Shown: positions 11,531 to 21,766 of the stretch, piece by piece | Layout: the number at the start of each line of letters is the position of its first letter | Position numbering within the stretch: position 1 is the stretch's first letter | DNA from: Bryoerythrophyllum caledonicum | Taxonomy: Eukaryota > Streptophyta > Bryopsida > Pottiales > Pottiaceae | Assembly (NCBI GenBank): GCA_963971425.1 | Contig: OZ020515.1 | Location: forward strand, 5,596,291-5,660,290 | Direction of reading: 5' to 3' | Length of the DNA stretch: 64,000 nt | The notes under the pieces: model-generated | Seen by the model: the letters and a program-made list of their open reading frames with translations, nothing else | Databases searched by the model: none | What the model was told of the DNA's origin: nothing | Translations under genes and position numbers: made by a program

Positions 11531-11689
11531 AATTTCAAATGGGGAGAGCAGGCAAGTCAAGCACGTCCAAAAACTTTTGCTACGACACTCTGTTGAATGT
11601 GAGATTTTCAATACTTGCAAGTAATATAATTTTCCTTGATGTTTTCAAAATAAGTTCTTGTTTCTAGCAAAAAATAGCATACCAACCCA

Positions 11690-12260
11690 AGTCAAACATT
11701 TCACACAGTGTCAGTCGGTGTTGGGCAAGGTACCAAAAAAACTTCTTGTTTTCCAATTAAAACCTAGATATCTTTTTATATTTCACTTTTTATTTTTTCC
11801 ACAACATTATGTGGTGTAAACCTTCTTATTGACGATTTGGATTAACAATCCAAAACATATTAAGTTCACAAAAAATTACACTGTGAATTAACAACTTCCA
11901 AACTTTCACTCCTTGCATAGTTGTTTTGAATATGCTACACCCATTCTCTACCTCTGAAAATTGGTGTACAAGGAACTAACATCATGCTTAACAAGATGGT
12001 TGTGGATTTAGACCTTGTGAAGTGCAAAATATTGATACCAAGTGAACTTAGTGAAGTCAAAATCTGCTGATCCACTGTATGCAGGGAATAAAATGAACCA
12101 TGTGCTTGACTTCAAACACTATAATTTTTCAATCCGTGCGGTCAAAGTTTATGAAATTTTTTGAGGTTGTTATTGAATAAGTCTTAATTGAGATCCTACG
12201 GTCAAAAGTAGAGATAAAAGTTTTTGTTTCCTTTTTTGTTCATTGCGCTGGAATCCAACA
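11690..12260 (+). repeat. Internal dispersed repeat, copy 3
   Basis: Same block as 6560-7260: 'gtaaaccttcttattgacg', 'gaatatgctacac', a Ser-free AT-rich middle and 'caatccgtgcggtcaa'. It ends about 270 bp before the start codon of the DUF7869-type gene. Confidence 0.75.
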
Positions 12261-12528
12261 ATTTTGAAGTGTTTTTGGTGTAACACTGTCATTGTATCTT
12301 CAGGGTTAAAGACTCCATGCAAGGAGTTCATGCTCTACAAATTATTAATTTTTTTATTTCAAAGTTGTTTTTCCAAAAGGTCCAATATCATCATCATATT
12401 TTAAACTGTAAATATGTGTTTAGAAACATATCTTTTTATCTGATGAATGGTGCTTTAAAGGTTAACAATTAGTACATGTATTTTGACTAATGTGCAGCCA
12501 TAATGTTCATATTTTTTGAATAGTGATA

Positions 12529-15500
12529 ATGGAGAGCCGCACGATTCAGACTCCTTCGATACGGCCACACATCCAAAGGGATAATATGCTTTCCAATAGC
12601 TCTGTATGGGCCCGATTAGTACGAGCAGCACGTGCAAGACAAATTCAACAAAGATCTGTTGGGATCATGACTTCTGAATTGGAAAGGGCAGTAGAATTGC
12701 TTTCTGAGAGAGGAGATGTGGTGGACTTAGCAACCAGGGAGCATGCATTGAAAAGTCGCATAGAGTTGAATGGGTCGAAGTTGTTCCCATTCGAGGTGGC
12801 GGTGCGTATTACTAGGGTAGATGATGCATTGCATTGGACCGGAGAGATTGTAGGAGAACGCCTTGGCATGTGTGTGGGCTTGATCATTTGTTGGCATCGA
12901 TCTTTGCTACGTGTAGTGGCTGTAGAACCTGATATCCCAAGTGTCCATGGTGACATTGGATCACAGATAGCGCCTACACAACTGATGGCCCCAGAATTTG
13001 ATTTTCGTGAGTTCATCAACACACCAGGATCCACCCAGAGGTCTCGATGCAGTAGTCAAGCTTCAAACGGCAGAGATGAAAATTCGCCGTTTTCTCAATC
13101 TACTCCCTCAAATATCCAAGATTTGCCCCATGTAGATGGATTTGCTTATATTAGACCAGCACGTCGTCCATATTCTATGCAAAATAGGAGAATGAGAGAT
13201 TCAAGGGAGCCATCATTGAGAGAAGCTGCACCATCGAAGGTAACGCTTAGAAGCGTGCAAATTGCAATGGCACGAGGAGGATGCAAACGCAATTGTTTGA
13301 GGGACGTTCCAGCAAGGTATCTATTGGACATGCGATACAATGCATGGGGTAGTGAGTTTTCAGTTCGAAGTACGTGGATGAGACAGATGTTGGTTTCTTT
13401 TTACACAAGGATGGAAGGAACTCGTCGAGACAAGTTTGTAACAAAGTTAGATGGGAAAGAAGTTTGCAATGCTTGCTATGCTCTTGGGGTTGGATAATCA
13501 TAGAGGCGCTTTAAGCAATTGAAGAAGGGCTGTCTAATATATGGAAGAGTGACATCGATTCACGGCAATATCCTTTCATATCCGAAAAGAGAGAGTACTA
13601 GAATGTTTGCAGCAGAGGCTTGCTTTAAATCGTTTGTCGATGAAGCTGGTTGTCCTCAACCTCATCGTTGTATTCGCCGTAAGAGTGACAACGAAGTGGT
13701 GCCTCTCATTCTCCTTCCTATGAATACAACCAAATTTGATGTATTCAATTACGTGAACGAGGAGGTGAAGAGAATTTGTAATGGGGAAACCATCTCTATG
13801 AGTTCGTTCCGGAGGATGTGGCGCATCAAGTATCCCCACGTTCAGGTACCTCCATTCTCGAGATTCTCAAAGTGTTATCATTGTTGGGAGTATAAATGTG
13901 CCATGGAGAGAACCACCAATACGGATGCAAGGATAAAGATAAAGGAGTTGTTTATGTTGCATCTGCGCAACCAGATGGAAGAACGTAGGCATTATTGGAT
14001 ATTCAAGAGGTCGTGTTATATTAGTCTTGAGTTGTACATGTGCATCATAGTGGATGGCATGGATCAAAACACGACCATGGTACCGAGGATGCGTCAGACT
14101 GTGAAGAACATTGAACATCGGTTTGTGAAGACCCATCTGTGTGGTGCTCTTGTACATGGGATTGGTTTATATTGTGACGTGTGGTTTGGAGCTCACCACA
14201 AACACGATAGCAACCAAGTCGTGAGTACATTGTTGTACGTGATTGGAGATGTGCTGCGGAGGAGGGGCTTTTTGCAACCAACATTGCGAATTTGGGCGGA
14301 CAACTGCACACGTGAGAACAAAAACATTTATATGTTTGCTCTATGTGCTACATTGGTGGGATTGGGGTTTTTTCAGGAGGTGGAACTATCTTTTCTTATA
14401 GCGGGCCATACACACGAAGATATTGATCAACATTTCAGCTGTATATCAAATACGTTGAAGAGGTCGGACGTGGACTCGTTGAAGGAAATGATTAGTCTTA
14501 TAGAACAAGGAACATCTCCTACCGAGGCATTCGTTAGCGCCCGGCTGCTAGAGAATCTATGGGATTGGAAATTGTTCATAACTCCTCACTTATTGACAGG
14601 TCACGATTCATTGGTGGGCATAACATTTCCGTACCACATGCGATTCTATATGGACAATCGAAAAGGGACTCGTGAGGTTCGAGTACAACATAAGCATTAT
14701 TGCAAGGATCCATGGGGACCGGAGGTAGGGACGAAAACTTTGAGGTCGTTGCCAAGTAGGGATGAGGGACCGTCGTTTGCGCAAGTGTTTGCAGCGGACG
14801 AACGGGAGTTGAAGGCGTTGGATAACTTCATTGTATATCAACAAAGGTGCATTCAAAGGTTGCAACATGAGGACAAGAATCGTGAGGCAAAAGTAGAGGC
14901 TGAAAGATTGAAATTCTGTTTAGCTCAATTTCCACACAAAGACCGTAGCAATGAACATCGTTCCTCACCATTTTAGCCTTCTGAGTTCTCCGACACCGGA
15001 CCTACAGGGAGTGCATCTTTGGATGTAATGGATGGTGCAAGTGAAGAAAATCGCGAGATAAATGTCGTAGAGCAGGTAGTGGCTATGCTTCCAAATGCCG
15101 AGATTTGAGGATACTTTGGTCCTCGTAGAGGAAGACCCTCTAATCAAGCAGTGCGTAGGGCACAACGAACAGAGCGCAATTATGTTGAGGAACGCGCCGA
15201 AGAAGGAGCAATGCATGAAGGTAATTACGACCCATTTCCACCATTTAATCCACAATCTGATATCCGTTGTGGACAATTTGTAGCCTTGAGTGTTGATCGA
15301 GCAGAGATAGAAGGCGGTATACCATTTTATGTAGGGAAAGTGATTGAAGAAGGAAAAAACCGATGGAGACTTAAGATAAAGGTTTGTTGGTATTGGCCCA
15401 TCATCCAAAGGGGGGTTGTTGATGGACATGGGTCTTCTGCACAACAGTATGCAAATTGCATGGATTCATTCTGGGAGCCATCTGGAGAGAGCCATAGTTG

Positions 15501-15720
15501 GGTAGACAAAGATGCATGTATTTTTTCATGGGTAGACACACCGGAAAGAACCATGTCCGGGGCCAGCGGGTGGAGAAAGCGCAATGTATTTGGAGCGCAG
15601 GTTGAAAGCAGGATTCGCATTCTTCAATCGGCAAAGGCTCACATACTACAATATATTGCAATGCAAACCGAGGCTATCGATGATGACCGTTTGCAAGCAG
15701 CCCTAAATTCTATGGAGTAG
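12529..15720 (+). pseudogene. DUF7869-type protein, candidate transposase of the 14.7-kb element
   Basis: One open frame of about 1060 codons with no frameshift but four in-frame stops (TAA 13495, TAG 13501, TAG 14974, TGA 15106). ATG 12529-12531 follows a possible splice acceptor (gaatag). Order of motifs: RGGCKRNCL; the GKEVCNACYALGVG segment spanning the first stops; the cysteine cluster CYHCWEYKC; IIVDGMDQN (first acidic centre); LRIWADNCTRENKN (second); and GHTHEDIDQHF (third). The last two are the hallmark of the family I know as DUF7869. The spacing suits an RNase H-like DDD/E nuclease, but that is inference. The C-terminal 150 codons (RCGQFVALSVDR to SWVDTPERTM) look like a small beta-barrel or Tudor/BAH-like module. 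Its place inside a TIR element supports a transposase role. Confidence 0.85.
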
Positions 15721-16249
15721 ATAGTGTGCCTTTTTGAGAGTATACTAGTTGTGTATGGTAATTGATATATAATAGTGTATGTGTAAGAGTAGTATATTCT
15801 AAGGGTGATGTAAGACGTTATGTCATTAATCCTTTAGAACAAAGCTGTGTTTACTATTGGTGCTAAGTCCAATTGTAGAAGCATCTATATTTAGTTTTTA
15901 CTATTGTATGCATTATATACTACGTAGAATATTTTTTAATCAATTGCCAACCCTTGCATAAAGTATGTTTTTAATGTGATTACGCCTCTTTGTATACTAC
16001 AATCTTTCAAATCTATCTTTGAATATTGTGAAACTATATAAAATACACATTTATCTAGTATTAACGAGGGGCCACCACAAATTAGTTGAAAATGCCAAAA
16101 AAATCGCTTCCAATATGAACAACCATGATTGTACGTAATATTGTTGCAAAAGCTCAATATTTTTTCTTTGGAAAACATTTTTTTTTTTTGTTTTTTTTTA
16201 ATTTTTTTTTAGTTTTACCACTTTTGTTCACAATGGCCGCCGTTGTACC

Positions 16250-16297
16250 CAAGTGCACTTTTAAGTGGCCAAGTGCATAATTGCTTAATTGCGTGTT
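16250..16297 (-). repeat. Right terminal inverted repeat of the 14.7-kb element
   Basis: The last 24 bases (16274-16297) are the exact reverse complement of 1595-1618. The inner part (GTGCACTT...GGCCA) matches the left end with a 4-bp gap. Confidence 0.92.
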
Positions 16298-16446
16298 CTT
16301 AGTGTAGAAAAGTGTTTACTCTCAAGAGGGGGGAATAGTTCCATTACACTAGCCTATGTCTCGTGGCCATATGCTTAGTAAAGAGAATGAACAAACACTA
16401 TATTCACGCCGGCCTCCTTCGGAGACCGGAGTTCTTCTTCTTCTGC
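16298..16446 (+). mobile_element. SINE, 3' half with (TTC)n tail
   Basis: Resumes the SINE exactly where it stops at 1594. It matches the copy at 37748-38023 through 'ctagcctatgtc', 'gtggccatatgcttagt' and 'attcacgccgg'. It ends in a short TTC run followed at once by the target duplication TTAGAGACTAC (16447-16457). The tail is related to the LINE 3' end at 46526-46770. Confidence 0.92.
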
Positions 16447-16766
16447 TTAGAGACTACCAAACTCTTCCAGGCCTAAGTAGGATTCTCATCCATTCACCAC
16501 CAAGCTATTCCATCAATATAGAAACAATGAATATGGATATTGAGAGAAAGGAAAGGGTAGTACAATGAATCTGAAGATTGATTTTCTATTGAAACCAAAA
16601 GTGATTATACAAAAAATAAAATGGAATGTAGAATAATCTCCTTACCTTCACTTGTGCACAACCTTTTTGAGGGCCTAACATCACTCGCCATGGCTGCCGT
16701 CACACTAACACTAGTGTTGCACTACCATCAATAAAAAAATTAGAATAAATTGACAATATCGACAAG

Positions 16767-16885
16767 AAATCATACAAGCCTATGATTCTCCAACCCCTCA
16801 CAAATCATACAAGCCTATGATTCTCCAACCCCTCACAAATCATACAAGCCTATGATTCTCCAACCCCTCACAAATCATGCACTTC
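16767..16885 (+). repeat. 35-bp tandem repeat, three full copies
   Basis: Three identical 35-bp units starting AAATCATACAAGCCTATGAT at 16767, 16802 and 16837, with a partial fourth. The identity shows a recent expansion. Confidence 0.9.
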
Positions 16886-17777
16886 ATATAGTATGGAAAT
16901 CATCATCATCTAAGTCATGAGCTATTATTGTCAACATCATTCAAACATGGTCAACGATAGGGATGGGCAAGTGATGAAAACACACAAATTATTGACTTGT
17001 CTCTTTACTACATCACTTTTTGCAACAAGCAAGTCCCATTCTCAATGAGAACCTTCATGATTATTAGAATGAGAACAAACTCATAATAACTAGGTAGCAA
17101 TAAATGCAACAACCATCATCCTATAAACTGAAAACCACCGGAACTTTGAGAATATCAATCTCATGATAATCTCAAATATAATTGGATATGCAGAGAAATG
17201 AAGTTCCAATATTTGGTGTGGCGATACTAATAACGGAATAGTAATAAGAATATCACCATTGACGTGGTTGCATGACATATATACCATGTTTAACCAAACC
17301 CTAACCATCTCAATTTGTGAAATAGAAAGAGAAACATCATCACCGACATGAGAGCAAACTCAACCAGACAACCTCAGCAACACCGACAAAACAACAACAC
17401 CGACAAACTGAAAAGAAGATAATTTGAGTAGAGTAAGCCCCCCCAAAACCGACAAGTTAAGGAATGTGCATATATGGAGAGAGGAGATAATTATACTGTT
17501 ATTTTTCAGTGATAGCCAATAGAATTACAATTCCAACCCAAGTGATTTCATATTTTTTTCGATGAAAACTGAATTAGTTATGAATTTTCAAACTGTGCTG
17601 CCATGTTTAGTGGGTGGCCAGCAGTATGTACCCCATAACCAACGACCGAAAGAAAGGGTCTTGACTAACAGCAAACCTCCATTTGGAGCTGAGTTGGTGG
17701 TAATGGGATGGAAGAGGGTTGGATATACCCCAATTTTGTAGGCGTTGGCTATGGGTTTTCGTTGGTGGGGGCTTACC
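16886..17777. other. Non-coding spacer
   Basis: AT-rich sequence with no credible reading frame. A phrase near 17290 ('aaaccctaaccatctca') recurs at 25503, so part of it belongs to the dispersed repeat described at 18830 and 25495. Confidence 0.4.
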
Positions 17778-17781
17778 TTAA

Positions 17782-18622
17782 CCCCTAAAGTCGAAAGTCC
17801 TCAAAACTGCCAAAAACCCTCAAAACTGCCCTCTTTCAATGCAAGGTGAAATTTTTTAACTTTGGACAAATTTTCGAGTATGTAACCGTAAAATCTAGTA
17901 CCTAACTTGTACATGTACATGCATACCGAATCTTAGATTCAAATTCCTCTCCATTTGTGAGATCGTAATGTTCAAAGTTGAAAAAAAAGATTTTTTCCTT
18001 GTTGCAGAATGGAAAACTAATGTTTTGGGGGCCAAAAAAACCAAATTTGAAAGGAAATTTGACATGAGGCTCTTCAAATTCTTGTTCCTGTGTGAGTAAG
18101 GAATATGTCCATATAATTTTTACCCTCATAGGACCTATAAAATCTAAAGAAATGCTTTATTTTTCACATGGAGGTATGCTGAAATACAAATACAAATGCC
18201 CATTTTCAACAATTAAAAAGGCATGTAAAAAATTATCGGATTGAAAATCCAAACGGTGAGATCATGCTTTACTACCTCTTTTACATTTACAAAAATCAAA
18301 ATTCCAAAAATAATGAAATCTCAATTTTTGGTGAATTTTTGAAGTTATTGCGATCTAATTGATTTTGGGCAGATTTTGAGAATAAATGAGCATATACCGC
18401 AGTTTTGGGCAGATTTCAGCATGCCCTAACAGTGTTTTCAAACTTTGACCGTGAATATCTCCTAAAGTATGAGGAATTTTGAAGCATATATGGTGTCATT
18501 TTAAAGGTATGGGAAAACTCTACAATCTTTCAAAATTGTAACTTCATACGATCTAAATTTAGTAACTGAGAGCCTGACCGGAGTCAGATCGACCACATTC
18601 TGGTAGATTTCGACTTTAGGGG
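17782..18622. mobile_element. TTAA-type non-autonomous element (841 bp)
   Basis: Perfect 15-bp inverted ends CCCCTAAAGTCGAAA, flanked on both sides by TTAA (17778-17781 and 18623-18626). TTAA duplication with CCC-starting ends is typical of piggyBac and Kolobok elements. There is no transposase frame inside. Confidence 0.82.
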
Positions 18623-18829
18623 TTAATGGTTAGGGATGTAACATACTCGCCAACTGCTCCAGTTCTCTTAAACTGCAACCACAACTACAGATATTAGTGC
18701 AGAAATCACGATCTGAACGAAAAGAAAGACCAAAGAAACTCCCTCTTCACCAACACAGACCGGTGCAGCTAAATTTCGTCTAAAAAAAGCTAGAAAACCC
18801 ACCAAATATACCCTCCCATGAAAACCCCA

Positions 18830-19386
18830 TGTAAACTTCACCAGGCCATCCCAACTGCAAGCGCCATCCATATGAATCCAACGAGGAACAATTCATATCG
18901 TATATTACACACACTCTCATGAAAGATTGAGAAGAAGCTCACATGGTACCGACAAGTCACCCTCGACGAATCACCTGAAGTTTGTGGAAGAAGAGAAGTG
19001 GTGGCAGTTCAAGTGAGAGGAGAGCGATCTGTGAGAGAAGTTGAGAAACGCAGAAGGCAGAGCAGCAACCTGAAGATGACGATCTTCTGAGAAGGTAAGT
19101 GAGAGTGTGCAAATAGATCGATTGAAGCGTACTTGAGACTGGGTACTGGACAAAAGCAACTGTACCAGTGGTTTAGATGATGTTCAACGAAATCTGTGAA
19201 TTTAGTGGATTATGCAAGGCAACGTCTAGATCAGAGGTACACTTGGGTTTTGTTAGTCACAAGGCTTGACCGGTTCTAGAGGACGTCGGTTCTCGGTCTA
19301 CAGTGACCGTGGGTGCATTAATGTCATGTGTCCAGTAAAAGCAAGAAGGAATACTGAAGGTCCACTTGAAAGAAGTGACTCACAAT
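18830..19386 (+). repeat. Dispersed repeat, copy A
   Basis: Matches 25545-26480 in the same orientation in several blocks: 'gcgccatccat', 'gagaagaagctcaca', 'ccgacaagtcaccct', 'gaatttagtggattatgca' and 'gggtgcatta'. Nature unknown; the two copies flank the Copia insertion. Confidence 0.65.
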
Positions 19387-19389
19387 CTA

Positions 19390-20086
19390 CACTAAAGATG
19401 ATATTTAGTGTTTAGGGACCATTAGTGTAGTTACCCCTATGACCTGACTTTCACTAAATGTCAACTTGTTTACATTTAGTGTTTAATGTCAAAAAATCAG
19501 TCTAACAAAATTGCTCATAACTTTTGCATCACGCTGAATTAGAAGATGTACCGTATACCAATGGAATCTCCTTGAAAAAACACATAAGCTAGTCACCTCA
19601 CTCGATAGAATTGGTGCGAAATTGATAAAGATATGCCGCCTCAAACTTTCAACCAAAACTCAAGAAATCTGCCCAAAAATATTCACTATAACTTTTTATT
19701 TAAGACGAATTTGAAGATGGGTAAGATGCCATTGGAAGCGTCTTTTCAAATCAGTTTAGATAGGCACCAGAAACTCTCAAATTGGACAAAAACTGCCCCC
19801 GAAATCATCATTTGAAAATCCAACCTTTAAAAACTCAGCCCAACATGGAAGGTTTGCTTTTGACATGTGGCGAGATTTGGGTGACTTGCAATGAAATGTG
19901 GCATATGACATTGTTACATAACCAACACTAAATGTCAATATGTTAAAATGTAATAAGGGCAAAAGTTACAAAAATTGACAATTAGTGTTTAAATTGACAT
20001 TTAATGTTGTTACATTAATAGGATAATTGACATTTAGTGTTCAAGTTCGTAATTAGTGTTGCGAACACTAAATATCATCTTTAGTG
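19390..20086. mobile_element. Non-autonomous TIR element, about 0.7 kb
   Basis: Inverted ends CACTAAAGATGATATTTAGTG match perfectly. The bordering CTA/TAG suggests a TA target duplication or a slightly longer TIR. The motif AACACTAAAT and variants recur in both orientations inside, mostly near the ends, like subterminal transposase-binding sites. No gene. Confidence 0.75.
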
Positions 20087-20110
20087 TAGTGATATCTAGT
20101 GACTACACCT

Positions 20111-20434
20111 TGTTGAAAGTACATCTTTCAGTCCAACTAGGATCATAGTGGTCCAGCTCAGGCACTAAGAAAAATGATGTGGAAAACTGCCACAAGGGCA
20201 AAGAATCAGTTACTGTTTCAAATCAAGCCATTAGCAAGTTGAGATTGCAGCAATGATTGTTTGTTAGCAGGCAGAGGGGTATTAATGCACGTTCCCAAGG
20301 TCTTGTATGTATCCTTGTTATTACTCATGCAGAATATACACAGAAGCAACTTGTGGCAAAAATGTCTTGTGTCTTTGTTCCACATCTGTTTCACACCGTG
20401 AACAATGTGTTGGTCTAGTTGTTTCTTTTCAATA
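20111..20434 (+). repeat. Copia 5' LTR
   Basis: A 324-bp LTR starting TGTTGAAAGT and ending TTCAATA. It is equal in length to the 3' LTR, with only about a dozen mismatches by eye. The 5-bp target duplication CACCT precedes it at 20106-20110. Confidence 0.93.
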
Positions 20435-20446
20435 GGTTATGGGCCC
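20435..20446 (+). promoter_or_regulatory. Primer-binding site matching a half initiator tRNA-Met
   Basis: GGTTATGGGCCC abuts the LTR. It is complementary to the anticodon stem-loop of eukaryotic initiator tRNA-Met (GGGCCCATAACC), not to the tRNA 3' end. This is the half-tRNA priming known from Drosophila copia and related elements. Confidence 0.8.
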
Positions 20447-20759
20447 TGGGCACCAGTAGCAGCATTCAGATAGACCATGAGAGACTCACACTGACTAAGG
20501 AGAAGTTTCTCATCACACTCTATTTGCCATACCAGAAACAATTTTATTTGTTCCTTTAAAACAAAGACAAAAGTTATCCATAGGCCATATTAGAGTTGCA
20601 TTAAGCCGAAACCTGTAAAAATTACGTTGTAAAAGTCGAGAAAAGCTTGGAATCGAGTCAGGTTGAGAGATAGCACCATGACAAAAGCACAGGCCACAGG
20701 GCCAAACCTGAACACTTACGAAGAAGTCATAAATATCCAAGGCACTCACACAGGCTACT

Positions 20760-21730
20760 GTGACCACCAGACCCCCAGAGATATCAAACTTCACTGCACA
20801 CGTAGAAAAACTCACAGGAGAGAATTTTGGAGTATGGAAATTCCAGATGAGTGTCATGTTTCGTGTAAGGAAAATGCTTAGCATTGTAGACGAGTCTCTC
20901 ACTCAAGAAGCGTCAGATAATCCTGAGGACTGGGAAGACAAGGACACTGCCTGTCAATCTATGATCTTGTCTACAATAGACCCCAAGTTAATGTGCAGAC
21001 TGCGAACATGAGGGACTGCAAATCAGATGTGGCGTTGCTTGTACAGTGTGTACGAGCTCAATGCCACAGAGAACGTGCAGCTACTACAACAAAAGTTCTA
21101 CGAAATGAAGATGAAGCCCGGGACAGAAGTCATGGATCATATAAGTTCAGTCGAGGAGCTTGCAAACCAACAGAACGATCTTGGTGAATCTGTATCGGAG
21201 CAAGCAATTGTATGCAAGATTATGTGTTCTTTACCGCCGAGTTATAGACACATGATATCTGCATGGGATAATGTGCCTCATTCCATGCAGACCATCGAGG
21301 CCCTCACTTTTCGACTCCTCCGAGAGGAAAGCAGGAATCGTGTGTAGGGCGAGACAGAAGAAGAAAGTGAGAAAGCTTTCTACACAAGCCGTGGCCAGAG
21401 ATTGGAAGCAAATCAAAAGGCCATGACACTAGTCTAGGAAAAGAAGAAAAAGCGAGCAAGATTACCGAGCTCAAGAAAACAACTCGCCACAATCGTTGTG
21501 GCCAGAAGGGGCACTGGGAGCGGGACAAAGAATGCCCGGAGAGGAAGGGAGGGCAAGGAGTAAACATGAATAGCGGTGATGCCAAGAGCGACGCCAACAC
21601 CGCAGCAAGTGAAGAGCAAGACAGTTTGGCTTTTATGGCCCACAGTGGAAACGAGATATATGCACACAATGCGTGGTATCTTGATGGTGGCGCGACATAA
21701 CACATGACCGATCGCCTTGATTGGTTTAGC
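20760..21730 (+). pseudogene. Copia gag and protease region, decayed
   Basis: The capsid-type frame begins near 20760 (MTTRPPEISNFTAHVEKLTG...NFGVWKFQM) and continues after a TGA (21009-21011) to about 21346. It contains the typical QKFYEMKM and SLPPSYRHMISAW phrases. A zinc-knuckle remnant (RCGQKGHWERDKEC) lies near 21495-21540 but its first cysteine is not in place. The protease motif reads WYLDGGAT-*-HMT near 21675, with Gly where the catalytic DSG/DTG has Ser or Thr and a stop where relatives have Gln. Not functional. Confidence 0.85.
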
Positions 21731-21766
21731 ACGTTCTTAGAAATTTCTGAAGGATAGTGGCCAGTA

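Larger units (their letters stand above)
10057..11850 (+). repeat. Central tandem duplication of the large element, unit 2
   Basis: Begins with the perfect palindrome GGTGTGCGCGCGCACACC (10057-10074) and follows unit 1 in order: telo-box array, 'tgaaacaaagctag', 'gagagctcacct', 'ttgaacgccatcaa', 'gtagaataacctttacgtgg' and 'gtaaaccttcttattgacg'. It is longer than unit 1, partly because of a small TTAA MITE relic. It lies upstream of the DUF7869-type gene and may hold its promoter. Confidence 0.75.
1595..16297 (+). mobile_element. 14.7-kb TIR DNA element with a DUF7869-type gene and an unknown partner gene
   Basis: Both ends are the same perfect 24-bp inverted repeat, starting AACACGCAATTAAGC. 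With gaps, similarity extends to about 38-48 bp (through AGTGCAC). The element interrupts a SINE. Joining 1594 to 16302 restores the SINE as seen at 37748-38023, with CTTA duplicated (1591-1594 and 16298-16301); a 3-bp TTA duplication is the alternative reading. Inside are two divergently transcribed genes, minus 2799-6478 and plus 12529-15720, separated by 6 kb of repeats. Nested insertions are a 353-bp MITE (2505-2857) and a degraded TTAA MITE (about 11350-11530). The true length is uncertain because of the gap at 9742-9941. Plain inference: a two-gene autonomous transposon, now inactive because both genes carry stops. Confidence 0.9.

Noticed and set aside
1595-16297. The inverted repeats being chance palindromes such as AATTAAGC...GCTTAATT
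   Set aside because: A perfect 24-bp match at both points where the SINE breaks, together with nested duplications, cannot reasonably be chance.
16767-16885. CRISPR-like array
   Set aside because: The 35-bp units are contiguous without spacers, and the genome is eukaryotic.
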